A stretch of 64,000 bases of DNA. It comes from Ganoderma boninense (taxonomy: Eukaryota > Basidiomycota > Agaricomycetes > Polyporales > Polyporaceae). The notes beneath the pieces are model-generated. The model was not told the origin of the DNA and made no database searches. It was given only the letters and a program-made list of their open reading frames with translations. Shown piece by piece: positions 10,353-20,959 of this stretch. Location of the stretch: the NCBI GenBank assembly GCA_002900995.3, contig CM035309.1, positions 3,788,389 to 3,852,388 on the forward strand. The letters are read 5' to 3'. Position numbers and translations under genes: made by a program. The first letter of the stretch is position 1; each line of letters opens with the position of its first letter.

Positions 10353-12687
10353 TTAGTCGACCTTCTTCCCGAGACCGGAGCCCCATTCGGGCTCCCATTG
10401 CTCGCATGTCGCAGCCCGCTCGACCCCGAGGCGGGGTGGCGGCCCGCCTCCCTGCTGCTGCGCAAACACGCCCCCGGCCCCCGTCGCAGACCCCGGGGTC
10501 GGCGTCGGCGGGAAGTGCGAGTACAAATTCGGCGTCCCTGGTGCGGACGGCGTGCCCACGGCATGCGACGCAGTGTACGGTGTCCCCGCCGTAGCAGCGG
10601 TCGGGAATGGGGACACGGGGGTGTGCGGCGAGAGCAGTGAGGAGCCTCGGACGCCCGGGGACGGTCCTAGGCCGAGGCCGTACGACGCCGAGCGGGACGT
10701 CGAGCCCGGCTGCGGGGCGTTCGCGCTGCCGAAGGAAGGCGAGTAAGGGCTCGGGCTGGGCTGCGGGCTGTTGAACGTGCCGGAGACGGGCGTGTTGGCG
10801 TAGCTGCCGTACGGCGAGCCGCCCTCGACGACCCACCCGTTGCCCTGGCGGACGACGCGGTCCTTGCCCGGGCGAAGGCGGAGGTCGTTCGGGTGGAAGC
10901 GCTTGCGGAGGTTCGCGCTGATGCTCGTGGACTCTGCTGCGACGATGCCGTTCGTGTGGTCTGCGCCGGTGACGGCGTCGACGGCGTGCGTGCCAATCTT
11001 GACGGCGTAGCCCATGCAAACGAAGACGCCGCCGACTACCCCAACGACGCTGGAACACTTCGCATGAGCATGGACGAAGGCGTACGTATAGTGATTTCAC
11101 ATACCGAACCAAGAACTGCACCAGGGTGGTTGTACGTTGGTGGATTGTAAGCTGAAGAGGTTCGAGGTCGAATTTGAAGAATATTCCGGGGGTGCCGCGG
11201 TGGTGGTCAAGGACACGCGTGTAGTGCGTCACGCTGTACTGGTTGGTGTTCAAGGGCTTAGAACGAGGGGGGACGTAGGTGGTTGGCACGACATGGATAA
11301 AGTACTGGTACGCGACGAACGCTGCAACATAGTAAATATCAGGGCAAAAGTTGACGATGGTTGCAATGGTTACGACGCACGATGGTAGGCCATCTCAAAT
11401 GAGTTGTCAAGAGGCTGGGTGATATCCGGGAAGTACGGTCCGAACGAAAACTCCGTAATGACGTGAGAGAGGTTCATCACTAAATTTCGTGTTAGGACTT
11501 TGGCTCACAGACAGCACAACGCAACAACTTACGCTTGTGGTCAACGTGTTCGTGACTCGCGTAGCCATGCCCGAGAGTCGTGACATGCAGGTTCGCCGTA
11601 ACCCGCTTCGCGGTAACCGTGCCATAGATGCGACACGCGCTTCCGTCTGGCTGGTGATTATAAGTTGGCTTGAATTTGTCTTGCGACCGACGAAGGACGG
11701 TGTCGAAGAAGCCTCGGGAAGTACGCGATTGCGAGACAGCCTGACGCACAGAAAGCGCGGCGGCGTGCTCTTTCAATGCAGTTGCCTGCCCAATGTCGAA
11801 CTTTGTCCCGTCTCGCTTGAAGCCATCGCTGAGGTAGAGTCGATCGCCGACGGCGTCGCGAAGATCAATGCTCAGGTCTAGAATGAAGAAAGGTTAGCCT
11901 CTCCTTCTCGATCTACGAACTTTGGCGTAGCTATACAGAAATCCCATTTCCGACCCCGTGCTGCAGTTGCAACCCGCTCTACTCCACGGCGCGACAATTC
12001 CCGTGATTAGGACGGCGCCATTGGCCCCGTCAGGGATCAATGCGTGCCCTCTTTGCCACCGCGCGAAAGGTAGCATAAACACTCGCAGAGTGGGTTATTC
12101 AGAGAGAACAATGCAGCGTTTATGCTCGCGCGGTTCTCTGAGTATAGCGTAGCGTCAACACATTGTGGGGTGATTACGGCCGCAGCCCGGTGCGCGCACG
12201 GAGTCCGTGAGCCGAGACCAAAGCCCCCAGTAGCAACATGAAGCCCATGTCTGTGGCAGCGTGAAAGACTACTCCGAATCACCGGGTTGTTCATGTGGAA
12301 TCGAGATACACTCTCGTAGGGGGACCGTACGTTGGCAAGACGATAGAACGAGGACTCACACTGGCAGGGCATATTCACCACCATATCCACATTAATATCC
12401 AGCGTACTCGCTCCGAGGTTTTGGGCACCATTGGCCAAGTTCTCGACACCAAACTCGAAGTCCGGCCATCCCCATATAAATTCGCCCAGGTCGTTCAGAA
12501 CAAGCAGGAAAGCGACAAAAGCGACGAAGATAGTGAGAAAGCCACGAGACTCGGACCGGGCCTTGTACGAGGCGGGGAGCTTGGGGAAGGCGTCGAACTG
12601 GGCGAGGGGCTGGGGGACGAGCTGGTCAAGCTTGTCCAGGAGCGAGGGGTCCGCAGCCTGGTCGGTGGTCTTGGTCATCGTTGCCAT
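10353..12687 (-). CDS. ERV41: Erv41-family ER-Golgi transport protein, copy 1
   Basis: Predicted 561 aa; CDS complement(join(10353..11049,11105..11321,11381..11479,11533..11877,12360..12687)). Erv41 family proteins cycle between ER and Golgi in COPII vesicles with Erv46. Visible signatures: N-terminal L-D-K-L-D and F-D-A-F-P-K-L-P, first membrane helix about residues 50-70, M-P-C-Q-Y-L-S-I-D-L-R-D-A-V-G-D-R-L spanning the first intron, N-L-S-H-V-I-T-E-F-S-F-G-P-Y-F-P, P-L-D-N-S-F-E, then a second helix about residues 326-347. The tail after residue 350 is Ser/Pro/Gly/Thr-rich and makes it much longer than yeast Erv41 (352 aa). The first ATG is chosen because copy 2 has changed the second one to ATA. 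Three single-base differences from copy 2 garble the last 25 or so residues. Intron 1 is 482 nt; the others are 53-59 nt. Confidence 0.9.
12058..12133. other. Hairpin inside the long ERV41 intron
   Basis: Arms CCGCGCGAAAGGTAGCATAAAC and GTTTATGCTCGCGCGG pair with a small bulge and a loop of about 37 nt. It sits in the only long intron of ERV41 and is kept in copy 2 (about 24885-24961). No tRNA, C/D or H/ACA signature could be made out, so a function is not claimed. Confidence 0.35.
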
Positions 12688-13292
12688 CGCCTGAGCCGAT
12701 GCAGAAGAGGTCGTCGGCGACGAGGCGAAGAAAAGGCAGCTGCCAGAGCGACCGGAGGGAGGAGGTGGTATAAACGTAAAGTCTGTTGCTCCCAAGCGCC
12801 CGGTCGACGTGTTCACTTGACCCGTGATCACCACCACCACGTCCAGCCCGAGCCCTCTTCCCTTCCTCCTCCCTCATTTCTCCGGCCCGACTACCCGACC
12901 AGCGAGGTTCGCCCGGCTCTCTTTATGCCGACAGCTGTCTCCTCTACTCTGTACCTCCATGTTTCAAAGCTTCGGATGAGCAAGCTTCACCAGTTGCAAC
13001 TTCACCCCCTCCTCAGGTTCGTCCTTCGGCGGACGACCCACGCGTTAGCCACATCCAATGGCCTGTCAGAACGACGCCTTCAAATAGTCAATGACGACAC
13101 GGAGTTCCGCTCTACGTAACTAACGAGAACTGAGTGGGAGCCATATCGCCGGAGATAGCAAGCACGGAGTCGGTTGCAACATCATAGCAGGTACGTTTCA
13201 ACATATGGATCTCGGAAATACCAAGCTTCGAGTCCGGCCGTATGCCATCCTATTCCACAGCTTTCTTCCCCGTGTCTCCGGTCCTCATCTTC
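12688..13292. other. ERV41 5' intergenic region
   Basis: About 600 bp between the ERV41 start and the 3' end of the TUDOR-like gene, both on the minus strand, so it should hold the ERV41 promoter and 5' UTR. Pyrimidine-rich around 12840-12890. No further gene seen. Confidence 0.5.
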
Positions 13293-13733
13293 TTATCCCG
13301 CCACATCCGTCTCCGGCTCGACGTGGGACAAGGTTCCGGGATTGTGCGCCACACGGTGGCCGTGCTGGCGAGTCGTAGTCAGCCCTGGTACGATGATTAC
13401 CTCAGTGTTGCCTATTTCTTCGCGCTTACCTGGTCTGTGTAGACGATCTTTGGCGGGTGCTTGATTGTAATCCCTAAGTCTGGACCCATCTCCTGAATGT
13501 CTTCTTCGTTTTCGATCACGGCTTCCACCTACAACACACGGCTAGTGGTTATCCAGCCCCAGTCGTATATTGTCCAGACAACGTACCACTCCCCGATGGA
13601 CCCCTCCTCTGACCTTTGTCTCTACCAGATCTCCGACTTTGATTACACGACCTTGCTTGTCCTTCTCACCCTTTCGAAGGCTCTATCAGTGTCACGAATC
13701 CAACACTGAAGGGCGAACCGCACGTACCGGCAT
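13293..13733 (-). CDS. Hypervirulence-associated TUDOR-domain-like protein, copy 1
   Basis: Predicted 90 aa; CDS complement(join(13293..13364,13430..13528,13587..13682,13728..13733)). All junctions are GT-AG and in frame. Sequence resembles the small fungal and bacterial DUF2945 / hypervirulence-associated TUDOR domain family: start M-P-S-L-R-K-G-E-K, core V-G-D-L-V-E-T-K-V-R-G-G, then P-P-K-I-V-Y-T-D-Q followed by H-G-H-R-V-A-H-N-P-G-T-L near the C-terminus. The whole protein is the domain; no signal peptide or membrane helix. The biochemical role of this family is not established, and the name comes from family annotation. The first coding exon is only ATGCCG (6 nt). Intact in both units with a few substitutions, so probably functional. 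Confidence 0.75.
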
Positions 13734-14149
13734 TCTGTGTCGTGATACGGTTCGTCCGTGTGCCAGTGAAGCGGTCGCTCGATGAGGGAGGTCTTGACGG
13801 TACAGCAGCCTATTCAATCCCCTCTGCACTTCGTATATCTACACGCCGAGACGGATGTGTTCACCATTGCGCAATGCATTACTTTGCATTCTATTGGTGG
13901 TCATTCGTTTCCACTGCAAGCACGTCACACATACCTTGCCTAGTACAAGTTGCTCCGGCTGCTCCAACGACTATAAATATCCGGTAAGTGTTAGCTCTCC
14001 TGACCAAGTTAACCGTCGACGGACTACTGAACGTCTCTTCTACAGCCTATCCCAGCCGCCCTCTGTCGCTTGCGATGAAACTTCTTGACGGACATGCAAC
14101 AGGAGATCTAGACATCACACGTCCCGAGCCCTGACGCTTCCTTTCTCCC

Positions 14150-14588
14150 ATCGCATGTGGTACTATGCTGAGCAAGCGAAGCACAAGGCGGAGAAGGCGT
14201 CGACCTCCAGGACTGACATGGACGACGAGAGCACGGACTTCGAGTTCTATGACGACATCGACAGGTGGACGGGCCCGTGCCAGCCATACCATCTCTCGAA
14301 GACAATCCAGCAGACATCCTACTCCCCTCGGAATATGCCCACCTCTTCAAGACCGAATCGTTCTCGCCGCAAGACGTCTATCATTTAGCTCGTAACGGTT
14401 GTGACGTCTCCTGCGTATAGCCTGCGAGGTCGAGCTCGTCCTATCTCGTCCTATTCGAGTCGGACTCCGCAGACGAACTTGCCGGCGACAGCTCCGACAA
14501 TTGGCCGGTGAAGAAGCGTTGTCGTGCTGCCTCCGCGCTTGAACCTCGACAGGGTGGCGGCAACACGACGCATCTGCGACGCTAGTTA
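14150..14588 (+). pseudogene. Small acidic ORF, broken, copy 1
   Basis: Plus-strand reading gives D-E-S-T-D-F-E-F-Y-D-D-I-D, then in another frame L-F-K-T-E-S-F-S-P-Q-D-V-Y-H-L-A-R and F-E-S-D-S-A-D-E-L-A-G. The frame that is open at the start in copy 2 is shifted here by a one-base deletion near 14175. Whether this was ever a gene is uncertain; both copies carry different breaks. It is divergent from the TUDOR-like gene. Confidence 0.3.
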
Positions 14589-14743
14589 GGTGCATACGGG
14601 TGGGCACTCGTACTTAATACATTAACCTGCGAGTCTCGAGGCAAGCAGGCATAATACATAGGAAGATCCGTTTGTCGTATGTTTGGACAACGCCATGATC
14701 CGTCCATGAGATGGGTCCCTGAATCAATCTCAAAACTCGAATA

Positions 14744-14843
14744 NNNNNNNNNNNNNNNNNNNNNNNNNNNNNNNNNNNNNNNNNNNNNNNNNNNNNNNNN
14801 NNNNNNNNNNNNNNNNNNNNNNNNNNNNNNNNNNNNNNNNNNN
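14744..14843. other. Assembly gap (100 N)
   Basis: Exactly 100 N, the conventional length for a gap of unknown size. The left flank matches the interior of the second unit (to 28185); the right flank starts inside the 3' part of an unrelated F-box/LRR gene. Order and distance across this point are not proven. Confidence 1.
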
Positions 14844-14845
14844 TC

Positions 14846-15319
14846 TATCGATACCGGAGAAGCGAAGAACTGGTCGTCCCCGTGGTGCGTTTCGCCGTCC
14901 GTTCGAGTGACCGACTATCCGTGATGCTAACGAGAGACCGATCCCACTGGCAATCATAGAGCGATATCGCCCATCCACTCGCCGCGCTTACTTCCTTGCG
15001 TACTCTTTGCGCCAACTTGGACTTGGAGACGGCGCCACCAGTGAAGAATGTTGGCGCATATGGAAGCGGCGGGTTCATGTACTTCCAAGACGCGCTGGAT
15101 AGATTTTCGGAGGGTTTGGAGGATGTGGCACGTCTGCTTGCAGGGAGTCTGAGTCCATCGCTTGAGAGACTGAGCCTGTGGATGCCGACTAACGGGCCGG
15201 GCCCGGGTAGTGAGAACTTTAGTGTGTGCTGGGATGGTTCAGAGAAGGATGGTACTGTTCCACACATTCGACGGGAAGCCTTCACGTCCCACGAGCGTGA
15301 TGATGTTTGGGGAATATGA
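14846..15319 (+). pseudogene. F-box/LRR gene, 3' fragment after gap
   Basis: The last bit of an LRR exon (Y-R-Y-R-R-S-E-E ending at 14884) splices with a GT-AG intron to a final exon 14960-15319 starting S-D-I-A-H-P-L-A-A-L. The layout is the same as the 3' end of the family member at 59.6 kb (L-R-D-L-R-I-L-L-C-N-L-D-F there, L-R-T-L-C-A-N-L-D-L here). The 5' part is lost in the gap, so this is a partial gene, not necessarily a dead one. Confidence 0.7.
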
Positions 15320-15516
15320 TACTTTTGGTAGCATGTGTAGCAATTGCATCCTTGGGATTGTATTGTACTAGGCCCAGCGCACAAATGGAGCACCCCTAGT
15401 AAAGGGCGCTGATTCGAACTGCATACTTGTTGGACAGACAACGGTGGATCGGTACGAGAGATCTTGTTCGGAGAGTTTAGTAGTAGTGACATGAAGGATT
15501 CCAGATCGTCTAGACA

Positions 15517-18140
15517 TTACTCTACTGGAGGTCGGGGAGAAAATTGAACCCTCTGGGATTCCCATTGAGGGGCGAGTTGCACAAATGCATCTTCCGTTTC
15601 CGGTTTGTTAAGTGCAACAAACATCGTTTGGAAGAAGTTCTAAAGAATTGCAGGTGAACTTGCGAGTTCATTCCAGAAAGGCGGAATTAGATCGCGACGC
15701 ACCATACCAAAGATCGCTTCCCCTTTGATAACATCTGGAGGTCCGATGAATATCATACCCTCCTTGTCCTTTGTGTGGCTATGAGCGTGAAGATTTGGCT
15801 GGCCGAAAAAGTGGCTGCTCGGTGCCAGCACCTCGATTGAGCGTCCCAAACGGTCTGCAAAGTGGTACAAGACAGCGATATTGGCGCCGGCGGGGACGTA
15901 AAAGGGGACTTCTGGGTTAACGAGGGAGCATGGAGTGTCTTGCCACTTCTCGTCGATCTCCAGGTTCTTAGCTGTTGGCCAAAGCTTCGTGCGAATATGA
16001 CGGACGAGGCTTGGGGGAACCACAGTAACACTGCTACCTGCAAGACTCCCAATCACATCAGAGCCTGAGCGTCACGTTCGTCAGGAGCAAATACTTACCA
16101 CAGTCTAGATGTACAACAAGACCATTGTCGCCAAACTTAATGAAACCAGCGTTCTCTGGATCTCTGATAGACTCATACACGTGCTTTTCTGCGTTATATC
16201 GCTGAAACGTCATCGATAGGAGGCGAACCTTCCAGGCGTAGGGCGTGCTAGAGGACTCTGGGGTGACAAGGTGAATATCCTTGCTCCAGTTGGCCTGAAG
16301 CTTGCAAGGCCACGCGTTGAAGGACAACCAATGCTCCGCATTGCGCTCGAGACTATGTCCACTCGTCAGAGACCTTGAACACCAATTTGTGAGATATCTG
16401 TTCTCGACGCACAGTTGATAGCCAGTTTTGGTGCTTCGGTAGAGCGCCGGGGGTCGTAGAGCAAAGTATACAACAATACCACTACCCAGGTCCTGTGGGA
16501 CAACGTCCTCGTCAGCATTATCAGCAAAGAACGAGTCTGTCACTCGGACTGAATGTGTACGTTTGCGCAAGGGAGGTAGTTCTTCAAAGCTTCAAGAAAA
16601 GACTATAGATTCGAGTCAACATGCGTCCATGGTTCGAGACTTGAGATATAAGACTCACCGGTGCTTCATAATAACCGGTCTCCCTGCCAAATGCTCCTTG
16701 GCGACTTGTAGCTCGTTGAGAATTGTCTCCCGTGGTGTCAACGCAAAAAAAAATAGTAACTCACCGCAAAGGACCTAATGCGAGAAGACCGGATGATCGC
16801 GGTCTATTACGAAACGTATGCGTAACAGCATAAGCCACGGCAGGCTTGTATTGCATCGATATGCTTCCCCTCCAGCTTTTCTCGGCCCAGTTGAAACATG
16901 GGAGAGAGAGGTCTATCATATGATGGTGCAGAACCGCTGATAAATAGAGCATCAACACCAGCAACTCATGAGGTAGATGGGCCCATACCTGCCCCACTCT
17001 TGTCGGCATACCGAACTCTGCCAGCCGTGACACCGTCGGGAATGATGGGAGGGTTGACTTCGCTGTGGATGCAAGCATGGTCATATATTATCTCACGCTC
17101 TTCCAGTGGCTGCGATTCGCTGTTTTGTGTTTCAGGGAGCCAAGCATCCACTGAGAAGTCAGGACCCTCTTCAACAGTGGAGCGAGGTTTGAAGGTGAGC
17201 TGTCGACATTTGGCGCCTAAAAGCCATCTGCAAACGATTAGCCAGCCGATAGTATCGACGCATGAAGCAAGAGGTTGTGTAAAGTTATGCTCACGTAGTG
17301 TTCGAACCTATGATTGAGTTCATGCGCAATAGAATCAGCTAAATTGTCATCGCGTCCAATCGTTACAATGATGACAGACCACCATCGAGCTCGACCATGA
17401 AATTAGCCCCGTTTAACTTAGGCTGATGCCCAGGAGCCATGGCGTACCGCTCCTTGATGGTTCCAATACTGTCGGCGATGTCCTGCCGTCTGATCGACTG
17501 CAGGGTGGAATAAAAGCCGTTATTTGACGTCCTGTTGGAGCCTTTTGAAAGAAGAAGAACGAACCATCTGTACAAGGTACCGATGCATAATGCGGGAACG
17601 AGCCCGGGGGACCATGACATCTACAGCCTTGCCTGGTGTGAACGAGCTACCTTCGTTAACTCCAGCTGCGAGTATGATGCCTCCAAGTTTATCAGTGACT
17701 TCTTCGATGGAATCGGAAGGGTAAATCGTGCCCTGTGCATATCGGGTATATGGCTCAAACGAAGAGTAGAGTAAATACTTCTGTATTTGCGCACCTCAGA
17801 AAAGCTCGTGTCGGATGAGTATGCCGTACTAGTAGTGTCTCCAGAGTCCGATAAAGACGCGTAGCCGACGGCCGGGGACGCGTTGCGCCCTCCAGTGGCT
17901 TTGCCTTGGGAGACCTTGTTCAACTTGTTGGGCGTCGCGGTGGGGATGCAAGTGTCGATCAAGCCCCTGAGAAGCATGTCTGAAAGAAACTGGGAACTCG
18001 TTAGCATGCAGCTAACTCCGAGATGAGGTCGTTTCACGTACTCTTTCAACAGCAGAACCCGGGGGTGGCGGAGAGAGAGGAATAACGAGAGGCTGAGGAT
18101 GCTCTCCTCCTGGAGTGGTCGACTCAGAGTTGCTGGACAT
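15517..18140 (-). CDS. Pepsin-like protease homologue B, altered active site
   Basis: Same architecture as C and D. Exons I can close: 18042-18140, 17795-17989, 17574-17732, 17380-17497, 13-nt exon 17295-17307, 16989-17227, 16765-16936, then 16099 upward, 15703-16037 and 15517-15639. First catalytic motif reads E-L-D-G-G-S-N-T-T-W, where pepsins have D-[TS]-G; the second is H-L-D-C-G-S-S-V-T-V-V-P-P. The last exon begins N-F-F-Q-T-M-F-V-A-L as in A. The N-terminus (M-S-S-N-S-E-S-T-T-P...) is Ser/Pro-rich without signal peptide. The junction around 16700-16765 could not be closed in frame, so one break or an odd splice site remains possible. Possibly a pseudoprotease. Confidence 0.6.
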
Positions 18141-18179
18141 CGATGGCAAAGCGGTATAGCGGGAACAATGGTACTGCGA

Positions 18180-18640
18180 GTTTGGTAGGGAACAAGCTGG
18201 AAAGCACTGAGGCTATATAGGATTCTGACCCAAGCTGCGATGCATGACTCATCGGGACGACGTATACTGGTGAGACGGCGGTACACCATGAAATGTACCA
18301 TAACGAGCATAAAGACAGATGGCCCTCAAAGGAATAATTGACCTCTCCATCATCGATAAGGCTACGGAGAGGCGTGCGTGCTGCTATCGCTCTTCGAAGC
18401 AAGAAGCCACCGTCTCGAATGCGTACATTAGGATCCAAACCTTTGGGCTGGGACCCTTGGCACCGCCATGTCTGCGTTTCGTATCCACACGAAGAGCGGT
18501 ATCTAGAGGGCCATCGCGGAAAAATCAAACGTATAAATCGCCATCGATATTGCTTCTTGGAACGTTTTGTCCGGTTTCATAGGGGGATGCCGAGGGCGCC
18601 GCAAGCCGGTCTTGGAACGCATTCGAGTCAGGAACGCTGT
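18180..18640. repeat. Repeated module, copy 3 of 4
   Basis: Upstream of protease B, as copy 1 is upstream of protease A. The minus strand keeps L-D-P-N-V-R-I in place of V-D-P-N-T-R-I. Strongly diverged from copies 2 and 4. Confidence 0.35.
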
Positions 18641-18769
18641 GATGGTCGCCAGATTTACTCGATGACCTAGGAAACATTGCTGCTTGAACAGAAGCGCCTG
18701 CACCAAAGCATCCGACGAACAACAGAAAGAAAACGTGTATTCGCCATTCGAATTATCGGCAGAGGTGAC

Positions 18770-20090
18770 GGCATCCGACCAGTCTCCCCAGGGAACGGCC
18801 CCGTTCCTCGCATGTCGGAGTCTGCTCTACTTCGGGGAAGGTGGAGAGGAGTGCGAGTGAAAATTTGGCATGGCTAGCATGAATAATGTGCCTACGGCAC
18901 CCTACTGAATGCACAGCGACATCCACAGCGCGCATCCCATCCTTCATCTGGACACCCGTAAAACGCTGTCGTGCTGACGGCGCTGACGGGCACAGCCTCC
19001 AGCGCGGCAGCGCCCACAGGACCTGCAGCACTCAGCACGCGGGGCGCTTGTATCTCCTTCCCTCTCGCCACATTGATGCTCTGCTTTATCCCTCTATGCC
19101 AGCCTCCCAGCCTGACGACTTGAATATCAAGACTCTTAACGGACGTTATGCAATACCCGGGATGCCGTTCCGGCCTAGAAAGTGCCCAACTGTGGCACTT
19201 GGAGTCGGAGTGTCCGAAGCAGAGCAACAGTGGCTCGGAGAGAGTGGTGCAACGTGGGTGGAAGGGATAGCGGTGTGGAGTGGAGTGCAGGGAAGGTGCG
19301 AGGGCTATAAGTTGTGTTTATATTCACTAAGGTTAGTCCTAGAGCTCCCCTCTCTTCTATTTTTCCTCCCTCGGCGCGATCACATCGACACAAGGGATTG
19401 CTGCATGCCCTGCCTACTACCGGCTGCCACTGTCTCGAGTCCTCCATTTCTAAATCTCAAAGCATCCTCCCCCCATTCGTACGCACTCACTTGCTCTAGC
19501 TGGGGATGAATTTTGGGGCTAGACCGCGCCATTTTCAGCGGTGTCCTCCTCGGGTGAGCAGCCTCCTCCTTTCTCATCCCGGCCCCAAACCTATATCATT
19601 TTTTTTCCAACTTATTCATATGTCAAATTGACCTAATCAGTCAATCTGTAGTGTAGATCGTGTATGTAGACTAGGACGGTACTGGAAACAACAAAGTACA
19701 TTCGCCAGATACTCTGAGACGCCGGGTGCACGGCTGCTGCCAGTGCTGACAGGTACGTGATGGCAGGACGCTGAGCGCTGACATGCTGGCGGCTGACGTG
19801 CTGAGCGCTGTCGTGCTGATGATGCTGAGAGCGCTGGGTCAGCGCCGTCAGCGTTTTACACGGGTTGTCAAGTTGACAATGACATTGCGTTACCCATTGA
19901 GACGAGAACAACTTCGACAACATCACTGGGATAAATCGCATGTGAACTAGACATAGATTTCATTTTGGTAGACCGAGCATACCGAATCGAGACTGGCACC
20001 AATGTAGCTGTCTCCTGGAGGATTGCAACGCGGCTCGGTTCGAGATCGAGCTTGAAGAGGATTGCGAGAAGCCTTTCACCTCACCCACCA
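18770..20090 (-). pseudogene. Erv41 remnant 2, split by insertion
   Basis: Two recognisable pieces on the minus strand. At 19970-20090: F-K-L-D-L-E-P-S with T-A-T-L-V-P-V-S-I-R-Y (intact F-K-F-D-L-E-P-L and T-T-T-L-V-Q-F-L-V-R). At 18770-18930: V-G-T followed by M-P-N-F-H-S-H-S-S-P-P-S-P, matching the intact tail V-G-T...T-P-N-L-Y-S-H-F-P-P-T-P. Between them lies a TIR-bearing segment. Stops in all frames between the blocks. Homologous in position to remnant 1. Confidence 0.65.
18950..19880. mobile_element. TIR-flanked insertion in Erv41 remnant 2
   Basis: The left end reads CCCGTAAAACGCTG near 18955 and the right end, as reverse complement, CCCGTGTAAAACGCTG near 19867; both continue into GACGGCGCTGAC, with a short insertion on the left. 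Roughly 0.9 kb, no transposase ORF, so non-autonomous. Subterminal DNA is rich in GCTGAC/GTCAGC repeats (18970-19040 and 19740-19860). Exact ends and target duplication not resolved. Confidence 0.5.
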
Positions 20091-20959
20091 ATACTCGAAA
20101 ATCAAAATCGTGGGGGAAGAGAAATCTTTCTTCTTCAGGAAGCCTGGCCTTGCACGTTGCCGTCGCCGCTGACGAAGATCTTGTGTACACTTATGTCTCG
20201 GTAGCGGATGTGTGGATGGCTCAGCGCGAGACCCTGCCTTGTACGCGGCGATCAGTGTCAGCTGAATGGACCTTGCAGTGGTGGAGCAGGACAAACACGT
20301 GCATCCTGTCTTATCCCGGACAAATGTCGCCGTCTCCTGAGTGTGCTAGCACCAGTGGTTCGGAGGCCCCCGGACTTTTGTCAACAACGAATTGAGCGTG
20401 GGTGGCTCCGAGTCCGCTTGAGATGCTAGTACTCAGCGCTGTGTGCTTGCCGCAAAGATGAGGTCACTTTGCTGGCGAGAACGACGGTCAGAAATATCAC
20501 AGTCCTTCGTTAGCGCAGAGAGGGGTGTTAGAGGTGACCAAATGGAAGCGTCAGACAGGGATGAGTGGCGAGCACGGCGACTGGGTGCACCACAACGGTG
20601 CGCAGCTTGAGATTCTCAGCGAAGAGTCGGAGTAGGTAGTATACAGATGAACACCTCTTAACGCATACGCCCAAATCCCGGCACTTCCCACGTACCGAGT
20701 CCCCGTTCGAACGGGGCGCCATACCAGCTATGCCAAGAATCTTGCGCGTAGTTGAGTACACTGCGTAGTTCGAGTACTAGTCCGAGTCGATGTTGCGGCG
20801 CAATGTAGATCTGTCCCTCAGATCCGAGAATCCTCCTCTGCCCCTCAAAAATTCCGCACAACGACAACAGTTTCGATTCGTGGGCCCCACTTACGTCCTT
20901 TCCTTTCATTACGAAGTATTCTTGAACCACATCATTGGAATGGATTCTCGTCACAATTA
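20091..20959. other. Decayed unit-2 sequence
   Basis: Diverged counterpart of 5890-7460. The minus-strand stretch 20658-20954 is open and protein-like but is frameshifted in unit 1 and not recognised. No intact gene. Confidence 0.4.

Larger units (their letters stand above)
7340..14743. repeat. Large duplicated segment, copy 1
   Basis: Same gene order and, from about 8.5 kb on, nearly the same sequence as 20690-28185, including introns and intergenic DNA. Offset is about 12.83 kb through most of ERV41. It ends at the N gap: the last bases before the gap match 28185, after which copy 2 continues. Copy 1 lacks the 679-bp element found in copy 2. Confidence 0.95.

Noticed and set aside
10201..11289. 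362-codon minus-strand ORF rich in Arg/Pro over ERV41
   Set aside because: It lies on the same strand but in another frame from the ERV41 exons and reads through their introns; long open frames are expected in GC-rich exons. The ERV41 frame has family motifs, this one does not.
13174..13464. 96-codon plus-strand ORF and its unit 2 counterpart
   Set aside because: Antisense to the spliced TUDOR-like gene, whose exons and introns fit a known family.
49..15320. Protease B as the simple allele of protease A
   Set aside because: Amino-acid similarity is too low and the flanks differ (A has an insertion, B is preceded by an F-box/LRR end), so they are treated as paralogues unless read data show otherwise.
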